Part shown: positions 48,531 through 59,429 of the stretch, piece after piece | How the letters are laid out: every line of letters starts with the position of its first letter | How positions within the stretch are numbered: the first letter of the stretch is position 1 | Assembly (NCBI RefSeq): GCF_017798205.1 | Contig: NZ_CP060010.1 | Coordinates: 1,054,001-1,118,000 of the forward strand | Length of the DNA: 64,000 nt | Direction: 5' to 3' | From: Cognatishimia activa | GTDB lineage: Bacteria > Pseudomonadota > Alphaproteobacteria > Rhodobacterales > Rhodobacteraceae | Position numbers and translations under genes: made by a program | Notes under the pieces: generated by a model | Database searches by the model: none | Told to the model about the DNA's origin: nothing | Seen by the model: the letters and a program-made list of their open reading frames with translations, nothing else

Positions 48531-49423
48531 TGCTCTGCCTCCCTCTGTTTCTGCTCATTGCGTTGGAAGAGAACGATTGGGATGATCAGCACCAACAAAA
48601 GGATGATCGCGACGGCGGAGGCCACGGGCCAATCGCGGTTCGAGAAGAACTCTTCCCACAGGACTTTGCCGATCATCAGTGTTTTCGATCCGCCCAAGAG
48701 CGCGGGGATCACGAATTCGCCGATCACGGGGATGAACACGAGGAAACAGCCCGCGATCACGCCGTTTTTCGACAGTGGCACGGTCACCAGCCAAAAGGCT
48801 GAGATGCGCGAGCAGCCGAGGTCTTCGGCGGCTTCAATGAGGCTTTCGTCCAACCGCTCAAGCGTCGCGTAGATCGGCAGGATCATGAAGGGTAGATAGG
48901 TATAGACGATGCCAATGTAGACCGCCGTTGAAGTGTTCAAAATCACCAGCGGATCGCCGATGATGCCGATACCCATCAGGAATTGGTTCAGATAGCCCTC
49001 GGTGCTAAGAATGCCGACCCAGGCGTAAACGCGGATCAGAAAGCTCGTCCAAAACGGCAGGATCACCAGCATCATCAAAGTCGGCCGCCAGTCCTCGCGC
49101 GCTTTGGCCATGCCGTAGGCCATCGGGAATCCGATCAGAAGGGCCAAAAGGGTCGAGATCGCTGCGATCTTGAGGCTTGAGAGGTAGGCCTTCCAATAGA
49201 GGTCGTCGGTGGTGAGGAACTCGAAATTCTCTAGATCCAATTCGCTGAGGAAATCCCGAAATGCCTGCCAGCCACCGGAAATATCCAGCGTCGGCGTATA
49301 GGGCGGGATCGCCAGCGCGATGTCTGACAGCGAGATCTTGAGTACGATCCCAAAGGGGATCAAGAACAAGGCCAAAAGCCAGAAGTACGGGATCCCAATC
49401 AGGGTGAGGCGGCGCAGCTTCAT
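48527..49423 (-). CDS. Spermidine/putrescine-type ABC transporter permease (PotB/PotH)
   Basis: 298 residues, six helices. Seen: the EAA loop IEAAEDLGCSRISAFWLVTV, plus FLIRVYAWVGILSTEGYLNQ, a hallmark of PotB/PotH permeases. The N-terminus (YFWLLALFLIPFGIVLKISL) matches the same group. Partner of the adjacent permease and ATPase; stop-start spacing to the ATPase gene is 4 nt. Confidence 0.93.
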   Translation of the reverse strand: MKLRRLTLIGIPYFWLLALFLIPFGIVLKISLSDIALAIPPYTPTLDISGGWQAFRDFLSELDLENFEFLTTDDLYWKAYLSSLKIAAISTLLALLIGFPMAYGMAKAREDWRPTLMMLVILPFWTSFLIRVYAWVGILSTEGYLNQFLMGIGIIGDPLVILNTSTAVYIGIVYTYLPFMILPIYATLERLDESLIEAAEDLGCSRISAFWLVTVPLSKNGVIAGCFLVFIPVIGEFVIPALLGGSKTLMIGKVLWEEFFSNRDWPVASAVAIILLLVLIIPIVLFQRNEQKQREAEQ

Positions 49424-49427
49424 GATG

Positions 49428-50564
49428 TCAGACCGCCAAAACGATGCCGGCGGTGTCCGTCCAGCTTAGCCAGACTGGATCTTCCCAGGTGAAGTTGCGG
49501 CGCGCGATGCGGCGTGTGTTGGCAATCTGGGCTTTGATGACCGTGCCGTTGTCCAGTTGCACGTGATAGGTCGAGATATTGCCGAGATAAGCGATATCAA
49601 GCACCTTGCCTTGCAGCACATTCGTCCGATCCGTCGGCTTTTCCGAGCTGATCGCGATCTTTTCAGGCCGGATCGCCATGGCGGCAGAGGCCCCTTTGGA
49701 GATCGGCTGATTTGCGGAACCAACCAAGGCAGGCTGCCCTTCGGCCCATGTCAGTGAGACGCCATCGTCATTTACCTCGGCTGTGCCTTCGATGATGTTC
49801 ACATCGCCAATAAAATCAGCCACATAGATAGAGTTCGGCGTCTCGTAGATCACGTCGGGCGTGTCGACTTGCACCAATTTTCCGTGGTCCATCACCGCCA
49901 CGCGGCTGGCCACGGTCATCGCCTCTTCCTGATCGTGGGTCACGATCACAAAAGTGGTGCCGGTGCTTTCCTGAATGTCCATCAGTTCAAACTGTGTATC
50001 CTGACGCAATTTCGCATCCAACGCCCCAAGCGGTTCGTCCAACAGCAAGAGTTTCGGTGCTTTGGCCAAAGAGCGCGCCAAGGCCACACGTTGACGCTGA
50101 CCGCCGGAAACCTGATGCGGCTTGCGACGCGCGAATTTTTCCATTTTGGTGAGGCGCAGCATCTCTTCGACACGCGCTTCCATCTGGTCCTTGGGCATTT
50201 TCTCGCGGCGCAGACCGAAGGCGATATTGTCCCAGATGTTCAGATGCGGGAACAGCGCGTAGGACTGAAACATCATATTCACTTCGCGCTTGTTCGGCGG
50301 GATCGCCGCGATGTCTTGTCCCGCCAGTTCGATCACGCCTGACGTCGGTGTTTCAAAGCCCGCCAGCATGCGCATCAACGTGGTCTTACCGCAGCCAGAC
50401 GGCCCTAACAGCGCAAAGAATTCACGGGCGTAGATGTCGAGGTTCAGGTCACTAATCGCGACGAACTCGCCAAATTTCTTGGTGACATTCTTAAAAGTAA
50501 TAAGTGGCTTTTCGCTCGCGTCGTTCCACGGCGCAAATGCTTTGCCAGACGTGTCTTGGTTCAT
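49428..50564 (-). CDS. Polyamine ABC transporter ATPase (PotA/PotG)
   Basis: 378 residues from the ATG at 50564 (GGGGGCGGG upstream). Seen: Walker A GPSGCGKT (54-61), signature LSGGQRQRVALARSLAKAP, Walker B LLLLDEPLGALD and the switch His in VIVTHDQEEAM. A C-terminal TOBE domain (about 290-378) matches PotA/PotG. Drives uptake of putrescine/spermidine or a similar cation. Third gene on the transporter side, after potF. Confidence 0.94.
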   Translation of the reverse strand: MNQDTSGKAFAPWNDASEKPLITFKNVTKKFGEFVAISDLNLDIYAREFFALLGPSGCGKTTLMRMLAGFETPTSGVIELAGQDIAAIPPNKREVNMMFQSYALFPHLNIWDNIAFGLRREKMPKDQMEARVEEMLRLTKMEKFARRKPHQVSGGQRQRVALARSLAKAPKLLLLDEPLGALDAKLRQDTQFELMDIQESTGTTFVIVTHDQEEAMTVASRVAVMDHGKLVQVDTPDVIYETPNSIYVADFIGDVNIIEGTAEVNDDGVSLTWAEGQPALVGSANQPISKGASAAMAIRPEKIAISSEKPTDRTNVLQGKVLDIAYLGNISTYHVQLDNGTVIKAQIANTRRIARRNFTWEDPVWLSWTDTAGIVLAV

Positions 50565-50630
50565 GCCCGCCCCCAATAAGTGACGACCGCCCTACGCGTG
50601 GCGCAAGGCGATCGACGTGGTCTTCAATGA

Positions 50631-51716
50631 TCAGGTGCCAGACTTGATCTTGGTCCAAAGACGCGTCACGACACGCTGGACTTTGGCCGGATAAGGCGTG
50701 GTGATGAACAGTTTTTCCAAAGTCGCAGCATCTGGATAAACCGCTGGATACTCTAGGATTTCCTGGTCAATGAACTCTTGTGCCGCAAGGTTGCCGCTTG
50801 CGTACCAAACATAGTTGGTGGCCGCCGCAGCGTTTTGCGCGTTCAGGATAAAGTTGATGAACTTATGCGCCGCTTCTGGGTTTGGTGCATCGGTTGGGAT
50901 CGCCATCTGGTCAAACCACATCTGAGCCCCCTGCGTGGGGATCGAATAATCGATCTCGTGGCCGTTTTCGGCCTCGGCGGCACGGAACTGCGCGAGGAAA
51001 ACATCGCCGGACCAACCGACCGCAACGCAGATATCGCCGTTCGCCAGCGCGTTGATATATTCAGAGCTGTGGAACTTTTGAATATAGGGGCGCACGGCGT
51101 CGTAGACGGCCTCTGCCTTGGCAATCACTTCTGGATCATGGCTGTCAGGATCCTCGCCGATGTAGTTCAGCGCAGCCGGGATCATCTCTGTAGGTGCATC
51201 CAGGAAATGCACGCCACATTCGGCCAGCTTCTCCATATTGGCCGGATCAAACACCAGATCCCAACTATCAAGCGGTGCGTCTTCGCCAAGAACCTCGGTG
51301 ACCTTGCCGATGTTATAGCCGATGCCCGTCGTGCCCCACATGTAGTTCACAGAATATGCGCCACTTGGGTCATATTGATCGGTGCGCTCTTGAATGACGT
51401 TCCAGAGGTTACCGTGGTTGGGCAATTGGCCAACGTCCAGCTTTTGGAAGGCCCCCGCCGCGATCTGGCGTTGCAGGAAGGTCGCCGACGGCACCACCAC
51501 GTCATAGCCAGAGCCACCCGCCAGAAGCTTGGTTTCCAAAACTTCGTTGCTGTCAAAAACGTCATAGATCAGCTTGATGCCGGTCTCGGTCTCGAACTTT
51601 TCCAGCAGACTTTCGTCGATATAGTCGGACCAGTTGTAAACGCGTACTTCCTCGGCGGACAGCGAAGATGCAGCACAAAGCGCAGCCGCTGACACAAGGG
51701 TCAGGTGTTTCTTCAT
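50631..51716 (-). CDS. Polyamine-type periplasmic binding protein (PotD/PotF)
   Basis: 361 residues; GGAGC 8 nt before the ATG. Seen: signal peptide MKKHLTLVSAAALCAASSLS, then the family start VRVYNWSDYIDESLLEKFE and the ligand-region phrases NYMWGTTGIGYNIGKV, VGWSGDVFLAQFRA and FIDQMAIP-like MWFDQMAIPTDAPN. Trp and Asp residues in these phrases bind the amine in PotF. First gene of the transporter unit, divergent from the GntR gene, with a TTTTGATCAAAA palindrome between them. Confidence 0.93.
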   Translation of the reverse strand: MKKHLTLVSAAALCAASSLSAEEVRVYNWSDYIDESLLEKFETETGIKLIYDVFDSNEVLETKLLAGGSGYDVVVPSATFLQRQIAAGAFQKLDVGQLPNHGNLWNVIQERTDQYDPSGAYSVNYMWGTTGIGYNIGKVTEVLGEDAPLDSWDLVFDPANMEKLAECGVHFLDAPTEMIPAALNYIGEDPDSHDPEVIAKAEAVYDAVRPYIQKFHSSEYINALANGDICVAVGWSGDVFLAQFRAAEAENGHEIDYSIPTQGAQMWFDQMAIPTDAPNPEAAHKFINFILNAQNAAAATNYVWYASGNLAAQEFIDQEILEYPAVYPDAATLEKLFITTPYPAKVQRVVTRLWTKIKSGT

Positions 51717-51758
51717 TTTGGTAGCTCCCGGTTGTCAGTTTTATTTTGATTGGTGTAA

Positions 51759-51770
51759 TTTTGATCAAAA
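51759..51770. promoter_or_regulatory. TTTTGATCAAAA palindrome between potF and gntR
   Basis: Perfect 12-bp palindrome in the divergent region, preceded 15 nt upstream by a half-site TTTTGAT (51744-51750). The same core recurs before the downstream ligase gene (52547-52556). Likely the GntR operator. Confidence 0.6.
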
Positions 51771-51856
51771 GATACGATTCGGCGCAAGCGTTTCGACATC
51801 CTTGCCCCGCATCACCCCGCAGACCGGCGAAAAATTTCGCCTTAAGGATAAGCAAA

Positions 51857-52507
51857 TTGAACGCCGAGCCCAAAAAGATCACCGAACATGAGGCCATCTA
51901 TCGCCGCATCAGCGACGCGATCTTGTTTGGCGAATTGGTGCCGGGACAGGCCGTCACGCTACATGGTTTGGCCGAGATGATCGGCAGCGGCGTTATGCCC
52001 GTGCGCGACACCGTGCGGCGCTTGACATCTGCGGGCGCGCTGCGTCGTTTGGGCAATCGGCGGATCGAAGTGCCTCGATTGAATGCCTCGGAACTTGAAG
52101 AGTTGAGCTTTGCGCGTTGTTCCATTGAACCCAAGCTGGTTGAAATGGCCGTTGAAAATAAAGCGAAATCCCTTGCGAAATCGCTTAAGGACATCGATTT
52201 AGAGCTGGATCAGGCCATCACGGATGGTCAAGTCGAGGGCTATCTGCTGCATAACTTTCGGTTTCACTTTCATCTCTACGAAAACGCGAACTCCAGCATT
52301 TTGCTGAGCATGGTCGAGGCGCTATGGCTGCGCACAGGCCCCTCTCTGCGGGTTGTGTGCGGGCGGTACGGCACAGCGAACCTGCCCGACATGCACGATG
52401 AGACCATTTCAGCGATCCGTGACGGAGACGCTGGGCGCGCCGCTCAGGCGATCCGCACAGATATTTTGCAGGGAATGGGTCAGATCAAGAAATCTTTGCA
52501 GGAATGA
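51857..52507 (+). CDS. GntR-family regulator (FadR/FCD type) of the polyamine locus
   Basis: 216 residues from the TTG at 51857, chosen because AAGGAT lies 7 nt upstream; an ATG-led frame from 51746 would add 37 non-conserved residues and run through the palindrome. Seen: winged helix with EHEAIYRRISDAILFGELVP and VMPVRDTVRRLTSAGALRR, then an FCD ligand domain (about 90-210) with the metal/ligand His pattern (FHFHLYENANS, MHDETISAIRDGD). Autoregulation and control of the potF and ligase promoters are likely, given the shared palindrome. Confidence 0.85.
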   Translation: MNAEPKKITEHEAIYRRISDAILFGELVPGQAVTLHGLAEMIGSGVMPVRDTVRRLTSAGALRRLGNRRIEVPRLNASELEELSFARCSIEPKLVEMAVENKAKSLAKSLKDIDLELDQAITDGQVEGYLLHNFRFHFHLYENANSSILLSMVEALWLRTGPSLRVVCGRYGTANLPDMHDETISAIRDGDAGRAAQAIRTDILQGMGQIKKSLQE

Positions 52508-52520
52508 ATGCCCGCGCGGA

Positions 52521-52556
52521 TTGACGCAAAATCAATTCCTTCATAATTTGATCAAA
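52521..52556 (+). promoter_or_regulatory. Promoter with overlapping operator, second ligase operon
   Basis: TTGACG (52521-52526), 17 nt, TAATTT (52544-52549), an unusually good sigma-70 match. The palindrome TTTGATCAAA (52547-52556) overlaps the -10, so a bound GntR protein would block transcription. Confidence 0.65.
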
Positions 52557-52587
52557 ATATTCGAAACACAAGATCCACAGGTGACTC

Positions 52588-53970
52588 GTGTCGTTAGAAA
52601 ATGAAAAGTCTTGGCTCGGGGATTTGCCCAAGGCCTTTGGAACCTATCTGGGCGGGCGACGTCTGGACGAGGTGGAATGTATTGTGCCGGACCTCGCAGG
52701 CATGTCGCGCGGCAAAACCATGCCCGCGCATAAATTCGATCCCGATCAAGCGCTCTTTTTGCCGGTTTCGCTGTTCTATCAAACCATTTCCGGTGAATGG
52801 GTCGATATGGAGATCCAGAACCAATGGCTTGAAAGCGATATCGTTCTGCGCCCCGATCTGTCGACCGCCTGCGCCGTACCCTGGGCGGACGATGCCTCGG
52901 TTCAGATCATCCATGATCTTGAAACCCGCGACGGAGAGCCTCTGGGCATTGCACCGCGCAACGTGCTGAAACGCGTTCTGTCGTTCTATAAGGAAAAGGG
53001 CTGGCAACCCATCGTCGCGCCGGAACTCGAGTTCTACCTGACCAAACCCAACGACGACCCCAATGCCGAAATCGAGCCACCAATTGGCCGGACAGGTCGA
53101 CGTGGATCCAGCCGTCAGGCCTATTCCATGGTCGCTGTGGACGAATTCGGGGAGGTGATCGACACAATCTATGATTTCGCCGAAGCCCAAGGGCTGACGA
53201 TTGACTCTGTCATCCAGGAAAGCGGCGCGGGGCAGATCGAGATCAACCTCAACCACGGCGATCCGCTGCAACTGGCCGATGAGGTGTTTTACTTCAAACG
53301 CAGCATCCGTGAGGCGGCACTTAAGAACGGCGTCTTTGCCACCTTTATGGCGAAACCGATCCGCGATGAGCCGGGCTCGGCCATGCATCTGCATCAATCC
53401 GTTGTAGATATCAAAACCGGCCAGAACATCTTTTCCGATGCCTCGGGCGCACCCACGCAGGCCTTTCACGATTTCATCGGCGGAAGCCAGAAATACCTGA
53501 TGGAGGCTGTGCCCTTCCTAGCGCCATACGTGAATTCCTACCGCCGCATTTCCATCGAAGGCTACGCGGCCCCGGCGAACCTGGAATGGGCCAGCGACAA
53601 TCGCACCACCGGTCTGCGTATTCCAATTTCCGGCCCCGAGGCGCGTCGCGTCGAAAACCGCGTCATCGGCTCGGACACCAACCCATATCTGTCGATCGCA
53701 GCCTCCTTGGCCGCGGGTTATCTGGGCATGGTGAACGGCGAAAAAGCGCGCCCCGAAGTCACGACCAATGCCTACGGACATCCGGGATCCGATCAGCTTC
53801 CATTCTCACTTCGCGCAGCAATGGAAAGAATGGAAGAGGCCGAGTCGATGCCAGATATGCTTGGTAAAGAATTTTGGCAGCTCTTCTCTGATATCAAAAA
53901 TGCAGAGCTCGAAGAGCACCAACGCGAAATCAGCCCATGGGAACGTCAGCACCTGCTGCTCAATGTGTAA
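52588..53970 (+). CDS. Glutamine-synthetase-family gamma-glutamyl ligase (PuuA-like), copy 2
   Basis: 460 residues from a GTG at 52588 (AGGTGA 4 nt upstream). Seen: ELEFYLTKP, VIQESGAGQIEINLNHGD, FMAKPIRDEPGSAMHLHQS, RISIEGYAAPANLEWASDN, and GSDTNPYLSIAAS. As in copy 1 the adenylylation site is missing. The Arg-rich nucleotide loop and the SAMHLHQS phrase fit gamma-glutamylputrescine synthetase. The two copies are clearly different proteins, suggesting two amine substrates or two steps. First gene of the ligase-aminotransferase-oxidase operon, with its own regulated promoter. Confidence 0.88.
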   Translation: MSLENEKSWLGDLPKAFGTYLGGRRLDEVECIVPDLAGMSRGKTMPAHKFDPDQALFLPVSLFYQTISGEWVDMEIQNQWLESDIVLRPDLSTACAVPWADDASVQIIHDLETRDGEPLGIAPRNVLKRVLSFYKEKGWQPIVAPELEFYLTKPNDDPNAEIEPPIGRTGRRGSSRQAYSMVAVDEFGEVIDTIYDFAEAQGLTIDSVIQESGAGQIEINLNHGDPLQLADEVFYFKRSIREAALKNGVFATFMAKPIRDEPGSAMHLHQSVVDIKTGQNIFSDASGAPTQAFHDFIGGSQKYLMEAVPFLAPYVNSYRRISIEGYAAPANLEWASDNRTTGLRIPISGPEARRVENRVIGSDTNPYLSIAASLAAGYLGMVNGEKARPEVTTNAYGHPGSDQLPFSLRAAMERMEEAESMPDMLGKEFWQLFSDIKNAELEEHQREISPWERQHLLLNV

Positions 53971-53981
53971 AGGTCAATGAA

Positions 53982-55376
53982 ATGAATATGATCACCAATC
54001 ATTTGCCGACGGCGGAACTTCAGGCGCTGGATGCGGCGCACCATATGCATCCCTTCACGGACTCAAATGCGCTGGCCGCGAAAGGCGCGCGGGTGATTAC
54101 AGGGGCGCAGGGCGTACATCTGCGCGACAGCGACGGGCAAGAAATCATGGACTGTATGGCCGGTCTGTGGTGCGTCAATATCGGCTATGGGCGGGACTCT
54201 ATCGCCGAGGTCGCGCGGCGGCAGCTTTTGGAACTGCCTTACTATAACACCTTCTTTCAGACGACCCATGTGCCCGCGATTGCATTGGCCGAAAAGGTCA
54301 CCTCGCTCGCGCCGGACCACATGAACCATGTGTTTTTCGCGGCCGGAGGATCGGACGCGAACGACACGAATATCCGTCTGGTGCGCCACTATTGGGCACT
54401 GAAGGGCAAGCCCGAAAAGCAGGTTATCATCAGCCGCAAAAACGCCTATCACGGCTCGACCGTGGGTGCGGCGTCTCTGGGCGGCATGCAGGCGATGCAC
54501 GGGCAAGGCACATTGCCGATCCCGGGGATAGTGCACATCAACCAGCCGCATTGGTATCTTGAGGGCGGCGACATGACGCCCGAGGAATTCGGCCTGCAGC
54601 GCGCGCGCGAACTCGAAGAAAAGATCGCGGAACTCGGCGAAGACAATGTCGCCGCCTTCATCGCGGAGCCGATCCAAGGCGCGGGCGGCGTTATCATTCC
54701 GCCGTCGACCTATTGGCCAGAGATCCAGCGGATCTGTGACGCCCATGAGATCCTTTTGATCGCGGACGAAGTCATCTGTGGCTTTGGGCGCACTGGCAAC
54801 ATGTGGGGTTCTGACACGTTCTCCATTCGCCCCGATATCATGACCATCGCCAAGGGTCTGTCCTCTGGTTATGCGCCGATTGGCGGCTCGATCCTGTCCG
54901 ATGAGGTTTTCGACGTCATGGCCACGGACGAGTTTTACCACGGCTACACCTACTCAGGGCATCCGATGTCCTGCGCCGTCGCGCTGGAAAACCTGCGGAT
55001 CCTTGAAGAGGAAAACCTGATTGGCAACGTGCGCGATGTAACGGCCCCCTATCTCGCAGAGAAATGGGCCGGGCTGGGCGAGCATCCATTGGTGGGCGAA
55101 GCGCGCATTTGCGGTTTGGTCGGCGCGCTGCAACTGACGCCAGACAAAGCTTCTCGCGCAGCTTTTGCGGAGGGCCCCGGCAATGTGGGCGTGATTGCAC
55201 GCGACCTCTGTTTTGAAGACAACTTCATCATGCGCCATGTGGGCGATCAGTTGATCATTTCTCCGCCCCTAATTTTCAGCAAAGAAAATATCGACACACT
55301 GGCTGAAAAGGCTTGGAAGGTGCTGGACAAAACCATGGCCAGTGCGACTGAAAAAGGCCTGATGAAAGCGGCATAG
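53982..55376 (+). CDS. Class III PLP aminotransferase (putrescine/diamine type)
   Basis: 464 residues from the ATG at 53982 (AAAGG 8 nt upstream, 11 nt after the ligase stop). Seen: GLWCVNIGYGRDSIAEVA, NAYHGSTVGAASLGGM, the PLP phosphate and ring contacts in IADEVICGFGRTGNMWG, and the Schiff-base Lys291 (IAKGLSSGYAPIGG). Length and the start (HHMHPFTDSNAL) match SpuC-like putrescine/polyamine:pyruvate aminotransferases. Transfers an amino group from an amine or gamma-glutamyl-amine to pyruvate. Abuts the oxidase gene. Confidence 0.92.
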   Translation: MNMITNHLPTAELQALDAAHHMHPFTDSNALAAKGARVITGAQGVHLRDSDGQEIMDCMAGLWCVNIGYGRDSIAEVARRQLLELPYYNTFFQTTHVPAIALAEKVTSLAPDHMNHVFFAAGGSDANDTNIRLVRHYWALKGKPEKQVIISRKNAYHGSTVGAASLGGMQAMHGQGTLPIPGIVHINQPHWYLEGGDMTPEEFGLQRARELEEKIAELGEDNVAAFIAEPIQGAGGVIIPPSTYWPEIQRICDAHEILLIADEVICGFGRTGNMWGSDTFSIRPDIMTIAKGLSSGYAPIGGSILSDEVFDVMATDEFYHGYTYSGHPMSCAVALENLRILEEENLIGNVRDVTAPYLAEKWAGLGEHPLVGEARICGLVGALQLTPDKASRAAFAEGPGNVGVIARDLCFEDNFIMRHVGDQLIISPPLIFSKENIDTLAEKAWKVLDKTMASATEKGLMKAA

Positions 55377-56687
55377 ATGGGGCGGTTGGACCTGCTGACA
55401 GCCAACGATGGGATTGGGGAATACCCCCAATCCTATTATGCGGTCGTCAATCCAAAACTGGATCCTTTCCCCAAAGCCTTGGGCGAAATCTCTTGCGATG
55501 TCTGTGTCGTGGGCGGAGGCTTTACCGGTCTCTCCTCAGCGATCCATCTGGCCGAGAAAGGCTATGACGTGGTTTTGCTCGAGGCCCAGCGCGTCGGCTT
55601 TGGCGCGTCAGGGCGCAACGGGGGACAAGTCGGCTCGGGTCAAAGGCAGGATCAGGATTTTCTGGAAGAGCGACTGGGCAAGGACGCGGCACGCACCCTC
55701 TGGGACATGGCCGTGGATGCCGTTCAAATGGTACGCGGCTTTTGCGCCGAAGAGATCATCGATTGCCCGTTCCACGAAGGCGTCATCCACGCCGCACATC
55801 GCAAACGCTTTGTGGCCGAGGATCATAGTTACGCAGAAAAACTGCGCCGTGAATATGACTACGATCTGATTGAGGACCTGTCACAGACCGAGATCCGCGA
55901 CCTGCTGGCCAGCCCTTTGTATTTCGGAGGCACGCTTGATCTTGGCAGCGGGCACATTGATCCCCTTCGCTATGCTCTGGGCTTGGCGCGCAAGGCGGCC
56001 TCACTGGGTGTCAGGATTTTTGAAGAGAGCCGCGTGCAATCTTTGGAAACAACCGAGCCTAACGTGATCAAAACCGAAGGCGCGACGGTCACGGCAAAAT
56101 TCCTGGTCTTGGCCTGCAACGGCTACCTTGGAAGCCTGCGCAAAGACGTTGCCGCAAGGGTCATGCCGATCAACAATTTCATAGTCGCGACAGAACCTCT
56201 TGGACCGGAACGCCAAGAAGACTTGATCCGCAACAACAGAGCCGTTGCGGACAGTAAATTCGTCATCAACTACTTCCGGTTTTCCGATGATCATCGTCTG
56301 CTTTTTGGCGGCACCGAAAGCTATGGCTACCGCTTCCCAAAGGACATCGCGGGATCCGTGCGCAAGCCGATGGAGCAGGTCTTTCCCCAGCTTTCTGGCA
56401 CGCGCATCGACTATGCTTGGGGTGGAACCTTGGGGATCACCCTAAATAGAATGCCGCATTTCGCGCGGCTTTCAGATACGGCGATTTCGCTCTCGGGCTT
56501 TTCAGGTCACGGGGTCGCTATGGCTACCATGAGCGGGAAAATCGCGGCCGACACAATAGCGGGGCAAGCCGAGAAATTCGACGCCATCTCTATGCTGCCC
56601 AGCACGCCGTTTCCTGGGGGTACGATGTTCCGATGGCCGCTTTTGGTCATGGCGATGGTGTATTATTCGCTGCGGGATCGGCTTTGA
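55377..56687 (+). CDS. FAD-dependent amine oxidase (PuuB / DadA-like)
   Basis: 436 residues; ATG directly after the aminotransferase stop. Seen: N-terminal FAD Rossmann VVGGGFTGLSSAIHLAEKGY, the phrase GASGRNGGQVGSGQ, and the C-terminal LSGFSGHGVAMATMSGKIAA, which belong to the DAO family and closely fit gamma-glutamylputrescine oxidase. Oxidises an amine to an aldehyde with H2O2 formation or electron transfer. A PuuC-type aldehyde dehydrogenase is not in the window. Ends 27 nt from the convergent tmpB gene. Confidence 0.9.
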   Translation: MGRLDLLTANDGIGEYPQSYYAVVNPKLDPFPKALGEISCDVCVVGGGFTGLSSAIHLAEKGYDVVLLEAQRVGFGASGRNGGQVGSGQRQDQDFLEERLGKDAARTLWDMAVDAVQMVRGFCAEEIIDCPFHEGVIHAAHRKRFVAEDHSYAEKLRREYDYDLIEDLSQTEIRDLLASPLYFGGTLDLGSGHIDPLRYALGLARKAASLGVRIFEESRVQSLETTEPNVIKTEGATVTAKFLVLACNGYLGSLRKDVAARVMPINNFIVATEPLGPERQEDLIRNNRAVADSKFVINYFRFSDDHRLLFGGTESYGYRFPKDIAGSVRKPMEQVFPQLSGTRIDYAWGGTLGITLNRMPHFARLSDTAISLSGFSGHGVAMATMSGKIAADTIAGQAEKFDAISMLPSTPFPGGTMFRWPLLVMAMVYYSLRDRL

Positions 56688-56714
56688 GCACACCAGATCT
56701 CGGGTTTTCAAGTC

Positions 56715-58504
<1,790 letters not shown>

Positions 58505-58543
58505 TCAAATAATAAATGACTCACATGAGGGGCGTTTTACTTT

Positions 58544-59395
58544 ATGGATAACACCTCCTATTCCCTGCCGCCCTTGGAATGGGTGCGCGCGTTTGAAGCC
58601 GCCGCGCGTCTTGGCAGCTTTACCGCTGCTGCCAGCGAAACAGGCCTGACCCAACCCGCGATCAGTCAGCGGATTGGACAACTGGAAAAACATCTGGGGA
58701 CGCGACTGTTTGTCCGCAAAGCGCGAACGATCACTTTGACGGTTGAAGGGGAAACTTGGCTGCCACATGTCCAAACAGCGCTTCGCGGGCTGAGCGACAG
58801 CTCAGAAACGCTGTTTGCACGGGGTAGACGTCGTTTAACGATCTCGGCCAGTCAGTCGGTGATTTCCCTTTGGCTCGCCACGCGGTTGGGTCGCGCGAGC
58901 GCAGACACTGGCGCGGAGATTTCGGTTCAATCCTATATTTTGGGTGGCCAGACCGCGACCGAGGATTCCACTGTTCAAATCAGATATGGAGCTGGCGATT
59001 GGGCGCATCCTTTTCAAACTCCTTTGTTTAAAGAAGCCATCGCACCGGTTTGCGCGCCCCGTCTCACCTCCCAAGCATGGACGCGATTGCCCCGCATTGC
59101 CTGCACCGGGCCGCGCCCGGATTGGGATCAGTATTCCACCAGATTCGGCATTCCCTCCACGCCGGTTCCAACCCTACGGTTCGACACATTGCACGGGGCG
59201 ATTGCAGCCGCCAAGGCAGGGCTTGGAGTTGCACTTGTTTCCCTTCCCCTCTGCGCCGAGGACATCGCCAGCGGCGCTCTCGTTCAGTTGGGGGACGAGG
59301 TTCTCGACCCACCCGAGACCTATTGGTTGCTCGCGTCACGAAATGTCATAGGGCACCGCCAATGGACGGCGCTTTCGGCGGCTTTAACCGCCTAA
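58544..59395 (+). CDS. LysR-type regulator (GcvA-like), divergent from tmpAB
   Basis: 283 residues. Seen: winged HTH, residues 9-67, with FEAAARLGSFTAAASETGLT and QPAISQRIGQLEKHLGTRLF, then the two-part ligand domain. Its closest look is to GcvA and choline-sulfate-cluster regulators (RYGAGDW, GLGVALVSLPLC). 105 nt separate its start from that of tmpA; T-N11-A type sites occur but none stands out. Probably the activator of tmpAB, sensing the phosphonate or a product. Confidence 0.88.
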   Translation: MDNTSYSLPPLEWVRAFEAAARLGSFTAAASETGLTQPAISQRIGQLEKHLGTRLFVRKARTITLTVEGETWLPHVQTALRGLSDSSETLFARGRRRLTISASQSVISLWLATRLGRASADTGAEISVQSYILGGQTATEDSTVQIRYGAGDWAHPFQTPLFKEAIAPVCAPRLTSQAWTRLPRIACTGPRPDWDQYSTRFGIPSTPVPTLRFDTLHGAIAAAKAGLGVALVSLPLCAEDIASGALVQLGDEVLDPPETYWLLASRNVIGHRQWTALSAALTA

Positions 59396-59429
59396 AGGCT
59401 TCAAAAGAACTAGAGCGCGAAAAGCGAGC

